DNA of 60,065 nt from Merdimmobilis hominis (GTDB lineage: Bacteria > Bacillota > Clostridia > Oscillospirales > Ruminococcaceae): assembly GCF_016901855.1 (NCBI RefSeq), contig NZ_JACJKY010000016.1:1-60065 (forward strand), read 5' to 3'. How positions within the stretch are numbered: position 1 is the first letter of the stretch; each line of letters opens with the position of its first letter. Positions 40,569 to 50,077 of the stretch are shown in pieces. A program made the translations under genes and the position numbers. The notes under the pieces were generated by a model. The model made no database searches and was not told the DNA's origin. It worked only from the letters and a program-made list of their open reading frames with translations.

Positions 40569-41493
40569 AGTCGAATGAAACAATCATCTTGATATCCTGG
40601 TCATAGTCACCGAATCCTTTTCCGAAGAGATTTACTCCGCCGATATGCTGGCTGGCATCCTTAATGCCAATCCGCAGCATCACATCGTTTCGCTCTTCCA
40701 GGTGAAGATCTGCCAAGCAGACCGATGACATTTTTTCGTCATTTACATAAGAACCGGATGAATCAATCGTAAACCGTGTCAAAAGACCATATTGTGTGCT
40801 TCCCAATTCCCAGAACGCAGGTGTAAATTTTCCCTTTCGGTCACCAAAGTCTGCCGGAGACAAAAACGTTCCGATTTCCGCACCGTTTACCCAAACTGTA
40901 ATATCCGATTTCCATTTCTGATTATACCCCGGCGCTTCCGAACAAAGCTCCGCTTCAAAACAGATCGATGAAATACGCCGTGCAGTTTGATTCGGCCATT
41001 CAAGAGGAATACGATATTCCACAAATCCTTTGCGAAACCATAAAAGCTGCGCTTTTAACCGATTCGGATGCAAAAACGCATTCGGATTGTCAAGCACCGT
41101 ATCCGTAATTCCCTCTCCCACATATCCGCAAGACGGAAACACCTCAAAATTCATATAATTCCCAATCGGCACTTCTGTTTCGATCGTTTTGCAAGGCTGT
41201 ACCGACGCAGATTTTGTATACAGCTGGATTCCAATCTCCAGATAAATTAACGAACAAAGCTTCTTTGAACCGTTTTTCGCCGGAAGAAGTTCTGTCATAA
41301 TCAGTCCCGCTTCTTCGAGCACTTTCACGTTGACCGAGATCGTCGAAAGCGGATATCCAAGCTGTTTTGAGAGTTCCAAACAGCTCATCGTTCCATTTTC
41401 AAGCAGCTTTAAAATATTTACCCGAAGCGGCGTGGAAAGCGCATGACATATTTTCGATACGGCAAGCGGATCTTGAATCGAGAGCGTTAACAT
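40567..41493 (-). CDS. ArsR-type regulator with C-terminal beta-rich sensor domain
   Basis: The 308-residue protein has an ArsR-like winged helix (about 1-85; ALSTPLRVNILKLLE, YPLSTISVNVKVLEEAGL). About 220 residues follow, rich in beta strands and aromatic residues, ending GGVNLFGKGFGDYDQDI. The second part looks like a sugar-binding beta-sandwich, as in some regulators next to glycosidase genes; this is inference. It diverges from the GH2 gene, its probable target. The ATG at 41491-41493 follows AAAGGA by seven bases. Confidence 0.82.
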   Translation of the reverse strand: MLTLSIQDPLAVSKICHALSTPLRVNILKLLENGTMSCLELSKQLGYPLSTISVNVKVLEEAGLIMTELLPAKNGSKKLCSLIYLEIGIQLYTKSASVQPCKTIETEVPIGNYMNFEVFPSCGYVGEGITDTVLDNPNAFLHPNRLKAQLLWFRKGFVEYRIPLEWPNQTARRISSICFEAELCSEAPGYNQKWKSDITVWVNGAEIGTFLSPADFGDRKGKFTPAFWELGSTQYGLLTRFTIDSSGSYVNDEKMSSVCLADLHLEERNDVMLRIGIKDASQHIGGVNLFGKGFGDYDQDIKMIVSFD

Positions 41494-41526
41494 AATCATT
41501 TCCTTTCTGATCGGGTCTTATGAAAC

Positions 41527-41555
41527 AGTATATCAAATGAATCCAAAGAACGCAA
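41527..41555 (-). promoter_or_regulatory. Promoter of ArsR-type regulator gene
   Basis: Leftward TTGCGT (41550-41555), 17 bases and TATACT (41527-41532). Confidence 0.6.
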
Positions 41556-41622
41556 TAACAAGCGCAGATGCTGCCGTTTGCTTCGTTTTTATCCGATTGG
41601 GCAGATTCTTTTTCGTTTTGCA

Positions 41623-41651
41623 TTGACAACTCAAACTTTTTTATTTATAAT
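41623..41651 (+). promoter_or_regulatory. Promoter of GH2 gene
   Basis: A consensus TTGACA (41623-41628), 17 bases and TATAAT (41646-41651) lie 43 bases before the ATG. A promoter this strong suggests repression control by the divergent regulator. Confidence 0.85.
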
Positions 41652-41694
41652 TCAAAACATAAAAAAATTATTTTATATCGTAAGGGGATTTTGA

Positions 41695-43479
41695 ATGATG
41701 GTAAAATGTTATCAAAAGGATTATCCGCGTCCGCAGTTTGTGCGCAGTGCGTGGGAAAACTTAAACGGAACCTGGACATTTGCATTTGACGACGAACATG
41801 TCGGCAGCACAAACGGCTGGAGCGGCGGATTTGCGTCCGACCTCACCATCAATGTGCCGTTTTCCTATGAGACAAAACAAAGCGGCATCGGTGACGAAAC
41901 GGTACACGATACGGTCTGGTATCAAAGAACGCTGATGGTATCAAAAGAATCGCTCGGGACAGACCGTTTGATGCTCCATTTTGAAGGATCGGACTACCGC
42001 ACAAACGTATGGCTCAACGGCGTTCATATCGGAATGCACGAAGGCGGCTACGCACGCTTTTCGTTCGATGTTACAGATGCTGTACGCGACGGAAACAACC
42101 TGCTCGTCGTCAAGGTGGAAGACTCTCTCGATGACGGACAGCCGCGCGGCAAACAGCGCTGGATTCACGAAAATTTCGCCTGCTGGTATGTGCAGACGAC
42201 CGGTATCTGGAAAACTGTCTGGATGGAGCAGGTTCCGGCACAGCACATTACTTCAGTGAAAATGACACCGAACACTGCTACACGCAATGTTTCCATTGAA
42301 GCACAGATTGACACGAACGGCGCACAGGATTTGTGGCTCGAAGCCGTTGTCACATTCGGAGAACTGCTCATCAACAAAGTACGGATTCCTGTTCTGCAAA
42401 ACCGTGTACACACCACCATCGATTTGTACAATACCGCCACAACCGAGAGCTGGGGTGCGTTTTTATGGGACCCATATCATCCGAATTTGTATGATATCTC
42501 GTTTTGTCTGCTGTCGGACAACACTGCGGTCGACCGTGTTGGTTCCTATTTTGGTCTGCGTGACGTCCGCATTGAAGACGGCAATGTACTTTTAAACGGC
42601 GGACCGCTGTATCAGCGGCTGATTCTCGACCAGGGATACTGGAAAGATTCGCACCTGACGCCGCCTGACGAAGAAGCACTCATCGAAGACATCGACAAAA
42701 TCATGGCACTCGGCTACAACGGTGTGCGCAAGCATCAGAAAATCGAGGATGAGCGGTTTTTGTACTGGTGCGACGTCAAAGGCCTGCTCGTTTGGAGTGA
42801 GATGGCGGCAGCATACCGGTTCCACGATGACGCGGTGCAATCATTCACTGCACAGTGGATGGAAATTGTGCGCCAGAACTATAACCACCCCTCTATCATC
42901 ACATGGACCCCGTTCAACGAGTCCTGGGGCATTCAGGCGGTGGAAACCGACCGTACACAGCAGCATTTCACCGAGGCAATTTATCATCTGACCAAGAGCT
43001 TTGATCCGATGCGTCCTGTGATTGTAAACGACGGCTGGGAGCACACGATCTCCGATATCATCACGCTTCACGACTACGAAGCAGAGGGAGAAGTCTTTTT
43101 TGACCGGTACGGCAATCACAAAGACGAAATTCTGTCGGGCAATGTATTCTTGGGCGCATTTAAATCGGCGATTGCAAACGGTTTTTCCTATCAGGGACAG
43201 CCGATTATCATCAGTGAGTTCGGCGGCATCGCATTTAAAAACGGACAGCAGGGCTGGGGATACGGCGAAAAAGTTGAAAACGAAGAGGCGTTTATCGACC
43301 GGTTTGACCGGATTACCACCGCAATCAAAAAACTGCCGTACGTCTGCGGCTACTGCTATACGCAGGTCAGCGACGTTCAGCAGGAGATTAACGGTTTGAT
43401 GGATGAGGAGCGAAACTTTAAAGTCGATCCCGAACGCATCAAAGAGATCAACATGCGCCGCGTCATCAGCACACGATAA
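41695..43479 (+). CDS. GH2 family glycoside hydrolase
   Basis: The 594-residue protein has the three-part GH2 layout: jelly-roll sugar-binding domain (about 1-180), immunoglobulin-like domain, and TIM barrel. The catalytic acid is the Glu of FNESWG and the nucleophile the Glu of ISEFGG. Sequence alone does not separate galactosidase, glucuronidase and mannosidase activity. No signal peptide is present, so it acts on imported glycosides. AAGGGGA precedes the ATG. It is probably controlled by the divergent ArsR-type protein. Confidence 0.93.
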   Translation: MMVKCYQKDYPRPQFVRSAWENLNGTWTFAFDDEHVGSTNGWSGGFASDLTINVPFSYETKQSGIGDETVHDTVWYQRTLMVSKESLGTDRLMLHFEGSDYRTNVWLNGVHIGMHEGGYARFSFDVTDAVRDGNNLLVVKVEDSLDDGQPRGKQRWIHENFACWYVQTTGIWKTVWMEQVPAQHITSVKMTPNTATRNVSIEAQIDTNGAQDLWLEAVVTFGELLINKVRIPVLQNRVHTTIDLYNTATTESWGAFLWDPYHPNLYDISFCLLSDNTAVDRVGSYFGLRDVRIEDGNVLLNGGPLYQRLILDQGYWKDSHLTPPDEEALIEDIDKIMALGYNGVRKHQKIEDERFLYWCDVKGLLVWSEMAAAYRFHDDAVQSFTAQWMEIVRQNYNHPSIITWTPFNESWGIQAVETDRTQQHFTEAIYHLTKSFDPMRPVIVNDGWEHTISDIITLHDYEAEGEVFFDRYGNHKDEILSGNVFLGAFKSAIANGFSYQGQPIIISEFGGIAFKNGQQGWGYGEKVENEEAFIDRFDRITTAIKKLPYVCGYCYTQVSDVQQEINGLMDEERNFKVDPERIKEINMRRVISTR

Positions 43480-43495
43480 TCGAAAAACACAAAAC

Positions 43496-43526
43496 AAAAA
43501 GAGTCACCGACTGGTGACTCTTTTTT
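43496..43526. terminator. Bidirectional terminator after GH2
   Basis: The perfect stem AAAAAGAGTCACC / GGTGACTCTTTTT with a 4-base loop lies between converging GH2 and PAP2 genes. Confidence 0.88.
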
Positions 43527-44349
43527 ATGATGATTTATTTTTTAAAGCGCATTTTTTCTCAACAAAGCGCTTTGCCAAATACAAGCTGCAAACAGAAACA
43601 GCCGCGCCGAACAGCACATCGGATGCATAGTGCGCACCGATCATCACGCGTGAAACTGCCATGACAATCGTCCATACCGCCGGCAATATATAACACGCCC
43701 ATTTGGCTGCACGGTGTTTTACATATGGCACAAACAGCGTCACGATGAATAAAAGCGCCGCATTTGCCGTATGTCCCGACGGGAACGAAACAAACCCCGT
43801 CACCCCCTGCGGCAGAAACCACGGTGAAAAATCATCCGGTGTGCAAAGCTGCCGAAACCGTATGCGTCCCCAGCACAGCTTCAACACACATACACTCACA
43901 AGCGTGAAAACGACTGCCAGCAGATAAATCAACGAAATGTGAAACAGCCGCTCACAAATATGTGCAGGCGCGTGCAGCAGATATTTTATAAGCAACAAAA
44001 CAAGCACCGCTGTGACGTCCAAAAAAACGATTGCAGCAGCGGCAGAAGCTTTTGCAGCGATAAACAAACAATATCCCGCCGAAGCCGCCGCACAGCCGAT
44101 CCCCGCGACAATATGCCGTTTGCGGTGAAGCAAATGCTGCTGTTTTACCGCACACACCGCGACACAAACCCCTGCAAAGAGCAAAAGAAAGGGTGCCGCC
44201 AGCAGCCCAAACGATTCAAGCAGCTGCAGCATACGCCACGACGGATGAACAACAGCGAATGAAATCTCAAAATCATAGATTCCGAATATAATACAAAGCG
44301 TCAAAAATCCGGTCACTGCGCACACGATTCGGATGTTTCTGCGTGTCAT
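43525..44349 (-). CDS. PAP2-family membrane phosphatase
   Basis: The 274-residue protein has six membrane segments. The three PAP2 signatures are present: K-x6-R (KLCWGRIRF), PSGH, and SRVMIGAHYASD. It removes phosphate from undecaprenyl pyrophosphate, phosphatidate or similar lipids. ATG at 44347-44349 follows AGGAG; nine upstream in-frame codons are not favoured. Confidence 0.9.
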   Translation of the reverse strand: MTRRNIRIVCAVTGFLTLCIIFGIYDFEISFAVVHPSWRMLQLLESFGLLAAPFLLLFAGVCVAVCAVKQQHLLHRKRHIVAGIGCAAASAGYCLFIAAKASAAAAIVFLDVTAVLVLLLIKYLLHAPAHICERLFHISLIYLLAVVFTLVSVCVLKLCWGRIRFRQLCTPDDFSPWFLPQGVTGFVSFPSGHTANAALLFIVTLFVPYVKHRAAKWACYILPAVWTIVMAVSRVMIGAHYASDVLFGAAVSVCSLYLAKRFVEKKCALKNKSS

Positions 44350-44456
44350 CTGTTCATCTCCTGCCAAACCATTCATCGTTCTTTTTTAAGATTCTTTCCG
44401 AAACGAAACAAAATATCTCTTTATTTTTCACAGGAAGGATGATACAATAAAGCATG

Positions 44457-45134
44457 CTATTTATCCATTTGCGACTCTGCGTTTTTAATCAAGTTAAACA
44501 GCGAAGAAGCAAACAGCGGATAATCTTTTGCAAGCGACTCGGTCGAAATCGAAAGCTTCTGTGCCGTCTGCGAAACGGACGAAAGCGACTGCGCCGCTTC
44601 TTTTGCGCGCGATTCGCAAAGCACCATCGCCGCAAGCGCTTTTGCCTGTGCACATGACGGCGAGACGGTAAACAGATTCTGTTCGTTTTTCTGATTGATC
44701 TGATAGATCACGCGGAACGAGCGATACACTGACAAGTTCAAGAACGCGGAAACTGCCGTGGTGAGTTCCTTGTCGTTCGCTGTTTGCAGCAGATCAAAAA
44801 TAATGTTGAGCGCATTGGCAATCAGCTTTTTGTTGAGCGTTGGCAAAATGCTGCCGCGCATGATATTTTCTTTGCCGAGCACATCCGGTTCGGGAATATC
44901 CTCTACTGTGAGCTGCGCACCAGTCCGTTCGGGAGAACGTCCGAGCAAATAGTCACAGGAAACACCGTAAAAATCAGCAGTACGAACAACAAAATCAAGT
45001 CCGCACTCACGAATTCCTTTTTCATAATGGGATAAAAGCGCCTGCGAAATTCCAAGCTCTGCCGCTGCCTGTTTCTGGCTGATGCCACGCTCTTTTCGAA
45101 GCAGCGTCAAAATTCGGGGAAAATCGGTGTTCAT
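44457..45134 (-). CDS. XRE-family transcriptional regulator
   Basis: The 225-residue protein has an N-terminal helix-turn-helix (about 5-65; RGISQKQAAAELGISQALLSHYEKG, then FYGVSCDYLLGR) and a helical C-terminal domain of unknown ligand. It is a single gene, divergent from the histidine phosphatase. Just upstream are TAACGTAACGTAA direct repeats (about 45160), possible autoregulatory sites. Confidence 0.9.
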   Translation of the reverse strand: MNTDFPRILTLLRKERGISQKQAAAELGISQALLSHYEKGIRECGLDFVVRTADFYGVSCDYLLGRSPERTGAQLTVEDIPEPDVLGKENIMRGSILPTLNKKLIANALNIIFDLLQTANDKELTTAVSAFLNLSVYRSFRVIYQINQKNEQNLFTVSPSCAQAKALAAMVLCESRAKEAAQSLSSVSQTAQKLSISTESLAKDYPLFASSLFNLIKNAESQMDK

Positions 45135-45336
45135 TCTGTCACCCCTTGTCAATTTGTTAACGTAACGTAAATTATATTATAAAAGCTACTGATTGTAAAG
45201 CGGTTTTGGGCGAAAAATTGCCGTTTTTTTCGCTTTTTGCGGCAAATGATGTCGTTTGAGGCGAAAAAACACTGATATACCGCAGAAACAATCGCTTTTA
45301 TTTGTTTTTATCAAGCAGAAAGGATGTTTTTTCACT

Positions 45337-46008
45337 ATGTCAGCATATCGTATTTATTTGATCCGTCACGGCTTAACCGAGGCGAACTTTTCGGGAAAAT
45401 ATATCGGTGCAACCGATGTGGATCTGTGCGAACAGGGCGTTGCTTCCCTTTTGTCGCTCAAAGAGCAGTACGAATATCCGAATGTGGGACGTGTATATTC
45501 CAGTCCGCTCAAGCGCAGCATTCAGACCGCGCGGCTGATTTATCCGCATATGACGCCTGTCACTGTCGATGATCTGCGGGAATATTCTTTCGGCGAATTC
45601 GAAAACAAGACCGCTGAAGAATTAAAAGAACTCCCCTCCTACCGCGCGTGGCTTGACAGCGCACAGCAAACCGTTCCGCCTCATGCAGAAGCACCTGCCG
45701 ATTTCAGCCAGCGTGTACTCGACGGATTGGATGCTGTCATCCGCGATATGATGAAAGACAAAATCAGCGACGCCGCAGTGTTTACCCATGCAGGTGTCAT
45801 CACCGCACTGCTTTGTGCGTGCGGTCTGCCCAAACGTCCGTACTCGGAATGGGCTGTCGAGGGCGGATGCGGCTTTACACTTTCGATCAATGCATGGCTT
45901 TGGGGCAACGAGCGTTTGTTTGAGGTATTCACACCGCTGCCCTACGGAAAAGACGTAGATTCCGTCATGCTTGACTATCAAAAAGAATTGGATACCGAAG
46001 AGGAATAA
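45337..46008 (+). CDS. Histidine phosphatase family protein
   Basis: The 223-residue protein has the catalytic LIRHGLTEAN near residue 8, followed by SPLKRSIQTARL, REYSFGEFENK and the second His in VFTHAGVI. It resembles cobalamin phosphatase CobC and phosphoglycerate-mutase-like phosphatases; the substrate is unassigned. The ATG has AAAGGA at rather long spacing (about 12 bases). Confidence 0.9.
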   Translation: MSAYRIYLIRHGLTEANFSGKYIGATDVDLCEQGVASLLSLKEQYEYPNVGRVYSSPLKRSIQTARLIYPHMTPVTVDDLREYSFGEFENKTAEELKELPSYRAWLDSAQQTVPPHAEAPADFSQRVLDGLDAVIRDMMKDKISDAAVFTHAGVITALLCACGLPKRPYSEWAVEGGCGFTLSINAWLWGNERLFEVFTPLPYGKDVDSVMLDYQKELDTEEE

Positions 46009-46205
46009 CTTTACTTTATTCTGTTCATATCACAACTGCGCACAGACAGCGTTTTAAAATTTTTTGCGCAAATGACCATTGAAAAGAAAAAAGAATGCGC
46101 AGACAGTCATGTTTTGTGTTATAATATAAAGAAAAGTACTGCTTGCATCCGATCCATCAAGAACGTTGGCAAGCAGCAATGATCGAACGTGAACGGAGGG
46201 ATTTT
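46009..46205 (+). promoter_or_regulatory. Promoter and leader of the proBA operon
   Basis: TATAAT (46120-46125) with a weak -35 starts a leader. An 8-bp stem (CTGCTTGC at 46139-46146 with GCAAGCAG further on) encloses about 22 bases just before the first gene. I see no amino-acid-sensing leader peptide or known riboswitch. Confidence 0.45.
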
Positions 46206-46994
46206 GTGACGACTAACGAAATTGCAGCCGCTTCCGGACGGCGGATGCGGGGTGTTATGACACCAGCGGCTTCGCTTGTTATGATTTCTCTGCTTGTTTT
46301 ATTCGGCAGTTTACTATCGGTCAGTGTGTGCCGGTCGTTTTTCCAAACACTGCTGTTTGAGTCAGAACAGCACACAGGCATTCCGGTTCCGATTTCTGCA
46401 CTGTTCGGCACATTGGCGCTCTTGCTGCTGTGTCTGCCGCTTTATTTAAACTTAAAACGCTGGATCGTGCTTTTGGATGACGGATTTGTTCCGCTGCGCT
46501 GTGCATTCTCTTATTTTTCTTCCTTTGCACAGTACAAAAAAGCCCTCTGCTTTTCTGCACTGCGCGCATGCGTTTCATTCCTGTTTATATTTGTCTGCTT
46601 TTTGCCGAGCAGCCTGCTGTTATCCATCGTGTCAAATGCATCGCCGGAATCGGGACTGTTCGTCATGATCTGTCTGGTGCTTTGCGCTGTTTTATTCCTG
46701 CTCGGCTGCTTTTTTTGCTACTACACCTTGGCAGGGCTGTTTTTATCCGACTACCTGTTTATTTTAAACGAGGAGATCTCGCCGGCTGCGGCGATCCGTC
46801 GTTCATTTCGTCTGATGCGGGGACACCGTCTTTCACTGCTGCGCGTGATCGCGTATCGTATCCCCTATCTGCTGCTCAGTATTTTTATTGTCACACTGCC
46901 GCTGACAGTTCCCATCATTGAAAGTACGTTTGCCGTCTTTGCAAACAGCCTTCTTTCAAGTGAGCCGTCTGACAGTGATGCTTCAATGCAATAA
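46206..46994 (+). CDS. Multi-pass membrane protein, unknown function
   Basis: The 262-residue protein has about six hydrophobic segments (near 18-42, 63-85, 110-130, 142-170, 215-240). A cytoplasmic motif ISPAAAIRRSFRLMRGHR resembles DUF975-like proteins, but I am unsure of the family. The start is GTG at 46206 after GGAGGG. It is the first gene of the operon with proB 12 bases downstream. Confidence 0.75.
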   Translation: MTTNEIAAASGRRMRGVMTPAASLVMISLLVLFGSLLSVSVCRSFFQTLLFESEQHTGIPVPISALFGTLALLLLCLPLYLNLKRWIVLLDDGFVPLRCAFSYFSSFAQYKKALCFSALRACVSFLFIFVCFLPSSLLLSIVSNASPESGLFVMICLVLCAVLFLLGCFFCYYTLAGLFLSDYLFILNEEISPAAAIRRSFRLMRGHRLSLLRVIAYRIPYLLLSIFIVTLPLTVPIIESTFAVFANSLLSSEPSDSDASMQ

Positions 46995-47006
46995 ATGGAG
47001 GTCTGT

Positions 47007-47819
47007 ATGTCTGCAATCTGTGATTCCACCCGTATTGTCGTAAAAGTCGGTACATCGACGCTCACCTATCCTACGGGTCATCTGAATATCCGCCGGATCG
47101 AACGGCTTGTCACCGTATTATCCGATTTAAAAAATGCCGGAAAAGAAGTAATTCTTGTCACATCCGGTGCAATCGGCGTAGGCGCCGGCAAGCTCATGAT
47201 GCATCAAAAGCCGTCGGATATGCCGACAAAGCAGGCGTGCGCCGCACTCGGTCAAAGCGAGCTGATGTACATTTATGACAAATACTTCTCCGAATACAAT
47301 CACAATGCAGCACAGGTATTGCTGACACGCGATATCATCGAGGATTCTGTGCGGAAAGAAAACGTCACCAACACGATTGAACGGCTGCTGTCGCTGTCCG
47401 TCATCCCGATCATCAATGAAAACGATACCGTTTCCACCGAGGAAATCGAGTTCGGCGACAACGATACCCTGTCTGCAATCGTGGCTTCGATTGCTTCCGC
47501 TGACCTGCTCATCATTTTAAGTGACATCGACGGATTTTACACAAGCGACCCGCGTAAAAACAAAGACGCAACGCTCATTCCGCTCGTGACACATCTGGAT
47601 GCAGATACCTTTGCCGCAGCCGGAACAAAAGGCACCGAATTCGGCACAGGCGGTATGACCACAAAGCTTCACGCTGCACAAATTTGTATGGAACAAAACA
47701 TCGCCATGGTGTTATTAAACGGCAGCCGCCCCGATCAGCTGTATGATCTGTTCGACGGCAAATCTGTCGGTACATTGTTTCAAAAAACAGAACAGGAGGA
47801 ATGCATATGTCAAAACTGA
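47007..47819 (+). CDS. proB: Glutamate 5-kinase
   Basis: The 270-residue protein has the amino-acid-kinase core: VVKVGTSTLT, VTSGAIGVGAGKL, NENDTVSTEEIEFGDND and GTGGMTTKL. The C-terminal PUA domain of the longer form is absent. It phosphorylates glutamate, the first step of proline synthesis. GGAGG precedes the ATG at 47007. It overlaps proA by 13 bases. Confidence 0.96.
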   Translation: MSAICDSTRIVVKVGTSTLTYPTGHLNIRRIERLVTVLSDLKNAGKEVILVTSGAIGVGAGKLMMHQKPSDMPTKQACAALGQSELMYIYDKYFSEYNHNAAQVLLTRDIIEDSVRKENVTNTIERLLSLSVIPIINENDTVSTEEIEFGDNDTLSAIVASIASADLLIILSDIDGFYTSDPRKNKDATLIPLVTHLDADTFAAAGTKGTEFGTGGMTTKLHAAQICMEQNIAMVLLNGSRPDQLYDLFDGKSVGTLFQKTEQEECICQN

Positions 47820-49051
47820 GTTCCCTTGCACAGCGGATTAAAGATGCCCAACCGCAAATTGCGCATGCTTCCACACCGCTCAAAAATCAAATTCTGCTTC
47901 GGATTGCAAATCGTCTGATCGAATCGACTGACGAAATCCTCGAAGCAAACCGCGCGGATCTCTCGCGCGCTTCTCAAAACGGGATTCCGAATGTGATGCT
48001 TGACCGTCTTTCGCTCTCTGAAGAGCGCATTCATGCAATGGCAAACGGTGTGCGGAAAGTTGCGGCGCTTGCCGATCCGATCGGTGAGGTGCTGTTTGGA
48101 AAAACGCTGCCCAACGGCTTGGTTCTGCGCAAGCAGCGCGTTCCGCTCGGTGTTGTCGGCATGATTTATGAATCGCGTCCGAATGTCACAGTGGATGCGG
48201 CAGCGCTTTGCCTGAAAACGTCAAATGCTGTGATGCTGCGCGGCGGAAAAGAAGCAATCAACACAAACGTTGCACTTGTACGCATCATGCAGGATGCCAT
48301 TGAAACCGAAGGACTTGCCCCCAATATTATCGGATTGGTTGAGGATACCTCCCGCGAAAGTGCAACGCGTATGATGCAGCTCAACGGCTATCTGGATGTA
48401 CTGATCCCGCGCGGCGGCGCAGGACTGATTCAAAGCGTTGTCAAAAACGCAACCGTTCCGGTGATCGAAACAGGCGCCGGAAACTGCCACATTTACATTG
48501 ATAAAAGCGCCGATTTGCATATGGGCGCAGAGATTGTCTTCAACGCCAAAACAAGCCGGCCGTCAGTATGCAATGCATGCGAAAGTCTTTTGGTGCATGA
48601 ACGTGTTGCCGAATCGTTTTTGCCGCTTGTCAAAAGCTTGCTTGATACCAAAAACGTCATTATGCTCGGCTGTGAAAAAACACGCGCCATTTTAAAAGAC
48701 ATCCCCCCGGCTACAGAAAGCGACTATGCAGCTGAATTTTTAGGCTACGTCATTTCTGTCAAGGTGGTTTCTTCGATTGATGAAGCGATCAGCCATATCA
48801 ACCGTTACTCGACCCATCATTCCGAGGCGATTATTACAAATGATATCGAAAGCGCTTCAAAATTTACCGAGCGCGTCGATTCTGCCGCAGTATACGTCAA
48901 TGCATCCACTCGTTTTACAGACGGTGAGGAATTTGGCTTCGGTGCAGAAATCGGCATTTCCACACAAAAACTCCATGCGCGCGGCCCAATGGGCTTAAAC
49001 GAGATGACAAGCGCAAAATATATTATTTACGGCACCGGACAAGTGCGGTAA
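47807..49051 (+). CDS. proA: Gamma-glutamyl phosphate reductase
   Basis: The 414-residue protein shows PLGVVGMIYESRPNVT, RGGKEAI, GAGNCHIYIDK and the catalytic Cys in PSVCNACES. It reduces gamma-glutamyl phosphate to the semialdehyde. The ATG at 47807 follows AGGAGGA by seven bases; the ATG two codons earlier touches that site. Confidence 0.97.
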   Translation: MSKLSSLAQRIKDAQPQIAHASTPLKNQILLRIANRLIESTDEILEANRADLSRASQNGIPNVMLDRLSLSEERIHAMANGVRKVAALADPIGEVLFGKTLPNGLVLRKQRVPLGVVGMIYESRPNVTVDAAALCLKTSNAVMLRGGKEAINTNVALVRIMQDAIETEGLAPNIIGLVEDTSRESATRMMQLNGYLDVLIPRGGAGLIQSVVKNATVPVIETGAGNCHIYIDKSADLHMGAEIVFNAKTSRPSVCNACESLLVHERVAESFLPLVKSLLDTKNVIMLGCEKTRAILKDIPPATESDYAAEFLGYVISVKVVSSIDEAISHINRYSTHHSEAIITNDIESASKFTERVDSAAVYVNASTRFTDGEEFGFGAEIGISTQKLHARGPMGLNEMTSAKYIIYGTGQVR

Positions 49052-49066
49052 CAAAAGGAGGACATT

Positions 49067-50062
49067 ATGAGCGACAGCCCAAAAAACAACGCACAGGACA
49101 GCGGTCTTTCCGATGTGCTGACAAAATTGAATCAAACGGAATCGGAAGCAGCTCAAGCACAAGAAACACTCGATTCTGCAAGCGAACAGGCTGCAGAAAC
49201 CGAAGTGTCGGCGTCCAATTCCCCCGAACAAACGGATACGACTGCAGTACATAATCATCGTGCGCCGCGCAAAAAGCGCAAATTATCGAAGAAAGAGTTT
49301 TTCACAGCGCTGCTTGGCATCGTTGTCTGCTTTTTTGTCATCATCGGTATCATTTCCACCACAACATTTGCCGTGAACGTGGCAAACGAATGGGTCAATT
49401 CAACAGAGCTCAAACAAGAAATGGCGTATGTTGTATTCCCGCTCGTCATTCTTGATGCACCGGAATTTGAAAGCCCGGAAAAACTCGACAGCTCCGTTAT
49501 CATCGCATCGTCTATCTGGAAACTGATTCTTGAGGACAGTGCAAAAGGAAAATACATCAAAGATGATGTAGGCGGCATGACGGTTCCTGATACGGATGTC
49601 GAATACTATGTGCGCATGCTCTACGGAAACGATGTATCGATTGTTCATCAGACAATCACAGATTCCGCTGTTGAAATGAGCTACGATCCGGAAACCAAGA
49701 GCTACCGCGTGGAATCGACCCCGGTGCTTCTGCCGTATTCCCCGCGCGTGGATGAAATCCAGCGTGAAGGCGACATTTATACACTCAAAGTCAGCTATGT
49801 GCTCCCCGATGTTACATGGAGTCTTTCGACAAACCACAAAGAGATTGTAGAAAAAGTGATGGAGTATAAAGTGAAAAAGGTAGACGATCATTACCAGCTT
49901 CTCTCGCTCTCTATGCTTGAAGTGGTTGACGCTGAGTCATCCGAAGGCACAACGGAACAAGAGCCTGTTTCCGGCGATACCAAAAACGAATTTTTAGAAG
50001 AGACTGCTGAATCCTCGCAGGAAAGCACTGTTTCTGCTTCAGAGTCCTCTTCTGCTGAATAA
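49067..50062 (+). CDS. Single-pass membrane protein with extracellular domain
   Basis: Of the 331 residues, 1-63 are cytoplasmic and Gln/Glu/Ala-rich, followed by a basic patch (RAPRKKRKLSKKEF) and one membrane segment (about 80-107). An extracellular domain follows, then an acidic Ser/Glu-rich tail. The family is not recognised. It sits 15 bases after proA and 15 before the cyclophilin gene. An envelope or secretion role is possible. Confidence 0.75.
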   Translation: MSDSPKNNAQDSGLSDVLTKLNQTESEAAQAQETLDSASEQAAETEVSASNSPEQTDTTAVHNHRAPRKKRKLSKKEFFTALLGIVVCFFVIIGIISTTTFAVNVANEWVNSTELKQEMAYVVFPLVILDAPEFESPEKLDSSVIIASSIWKLILEDSAKGKYIKDDVGGMTVPDTDVEYYVRMLYGNDVSIVHQTITDSAVEMSYDPETKSYRVESTPVLLPYSPRVDEIQREGDIYTLKVSYVLPDVTWSLSTNHKEIVEKVMEYKVKKVDDHYQLLSLSMLEVVDAESSEGTTEQEPVSGDTKNEFLEETAESSQESTVSASESSSAE

Positions 50063-50077
50063 AAAGGAGATCTATCT

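Noticed and set aside
47007-47819. Truncated proB
   Set aside because: The missing PUA domain is a known natural short form; the kinase core is complete and overlaps proA neatly.
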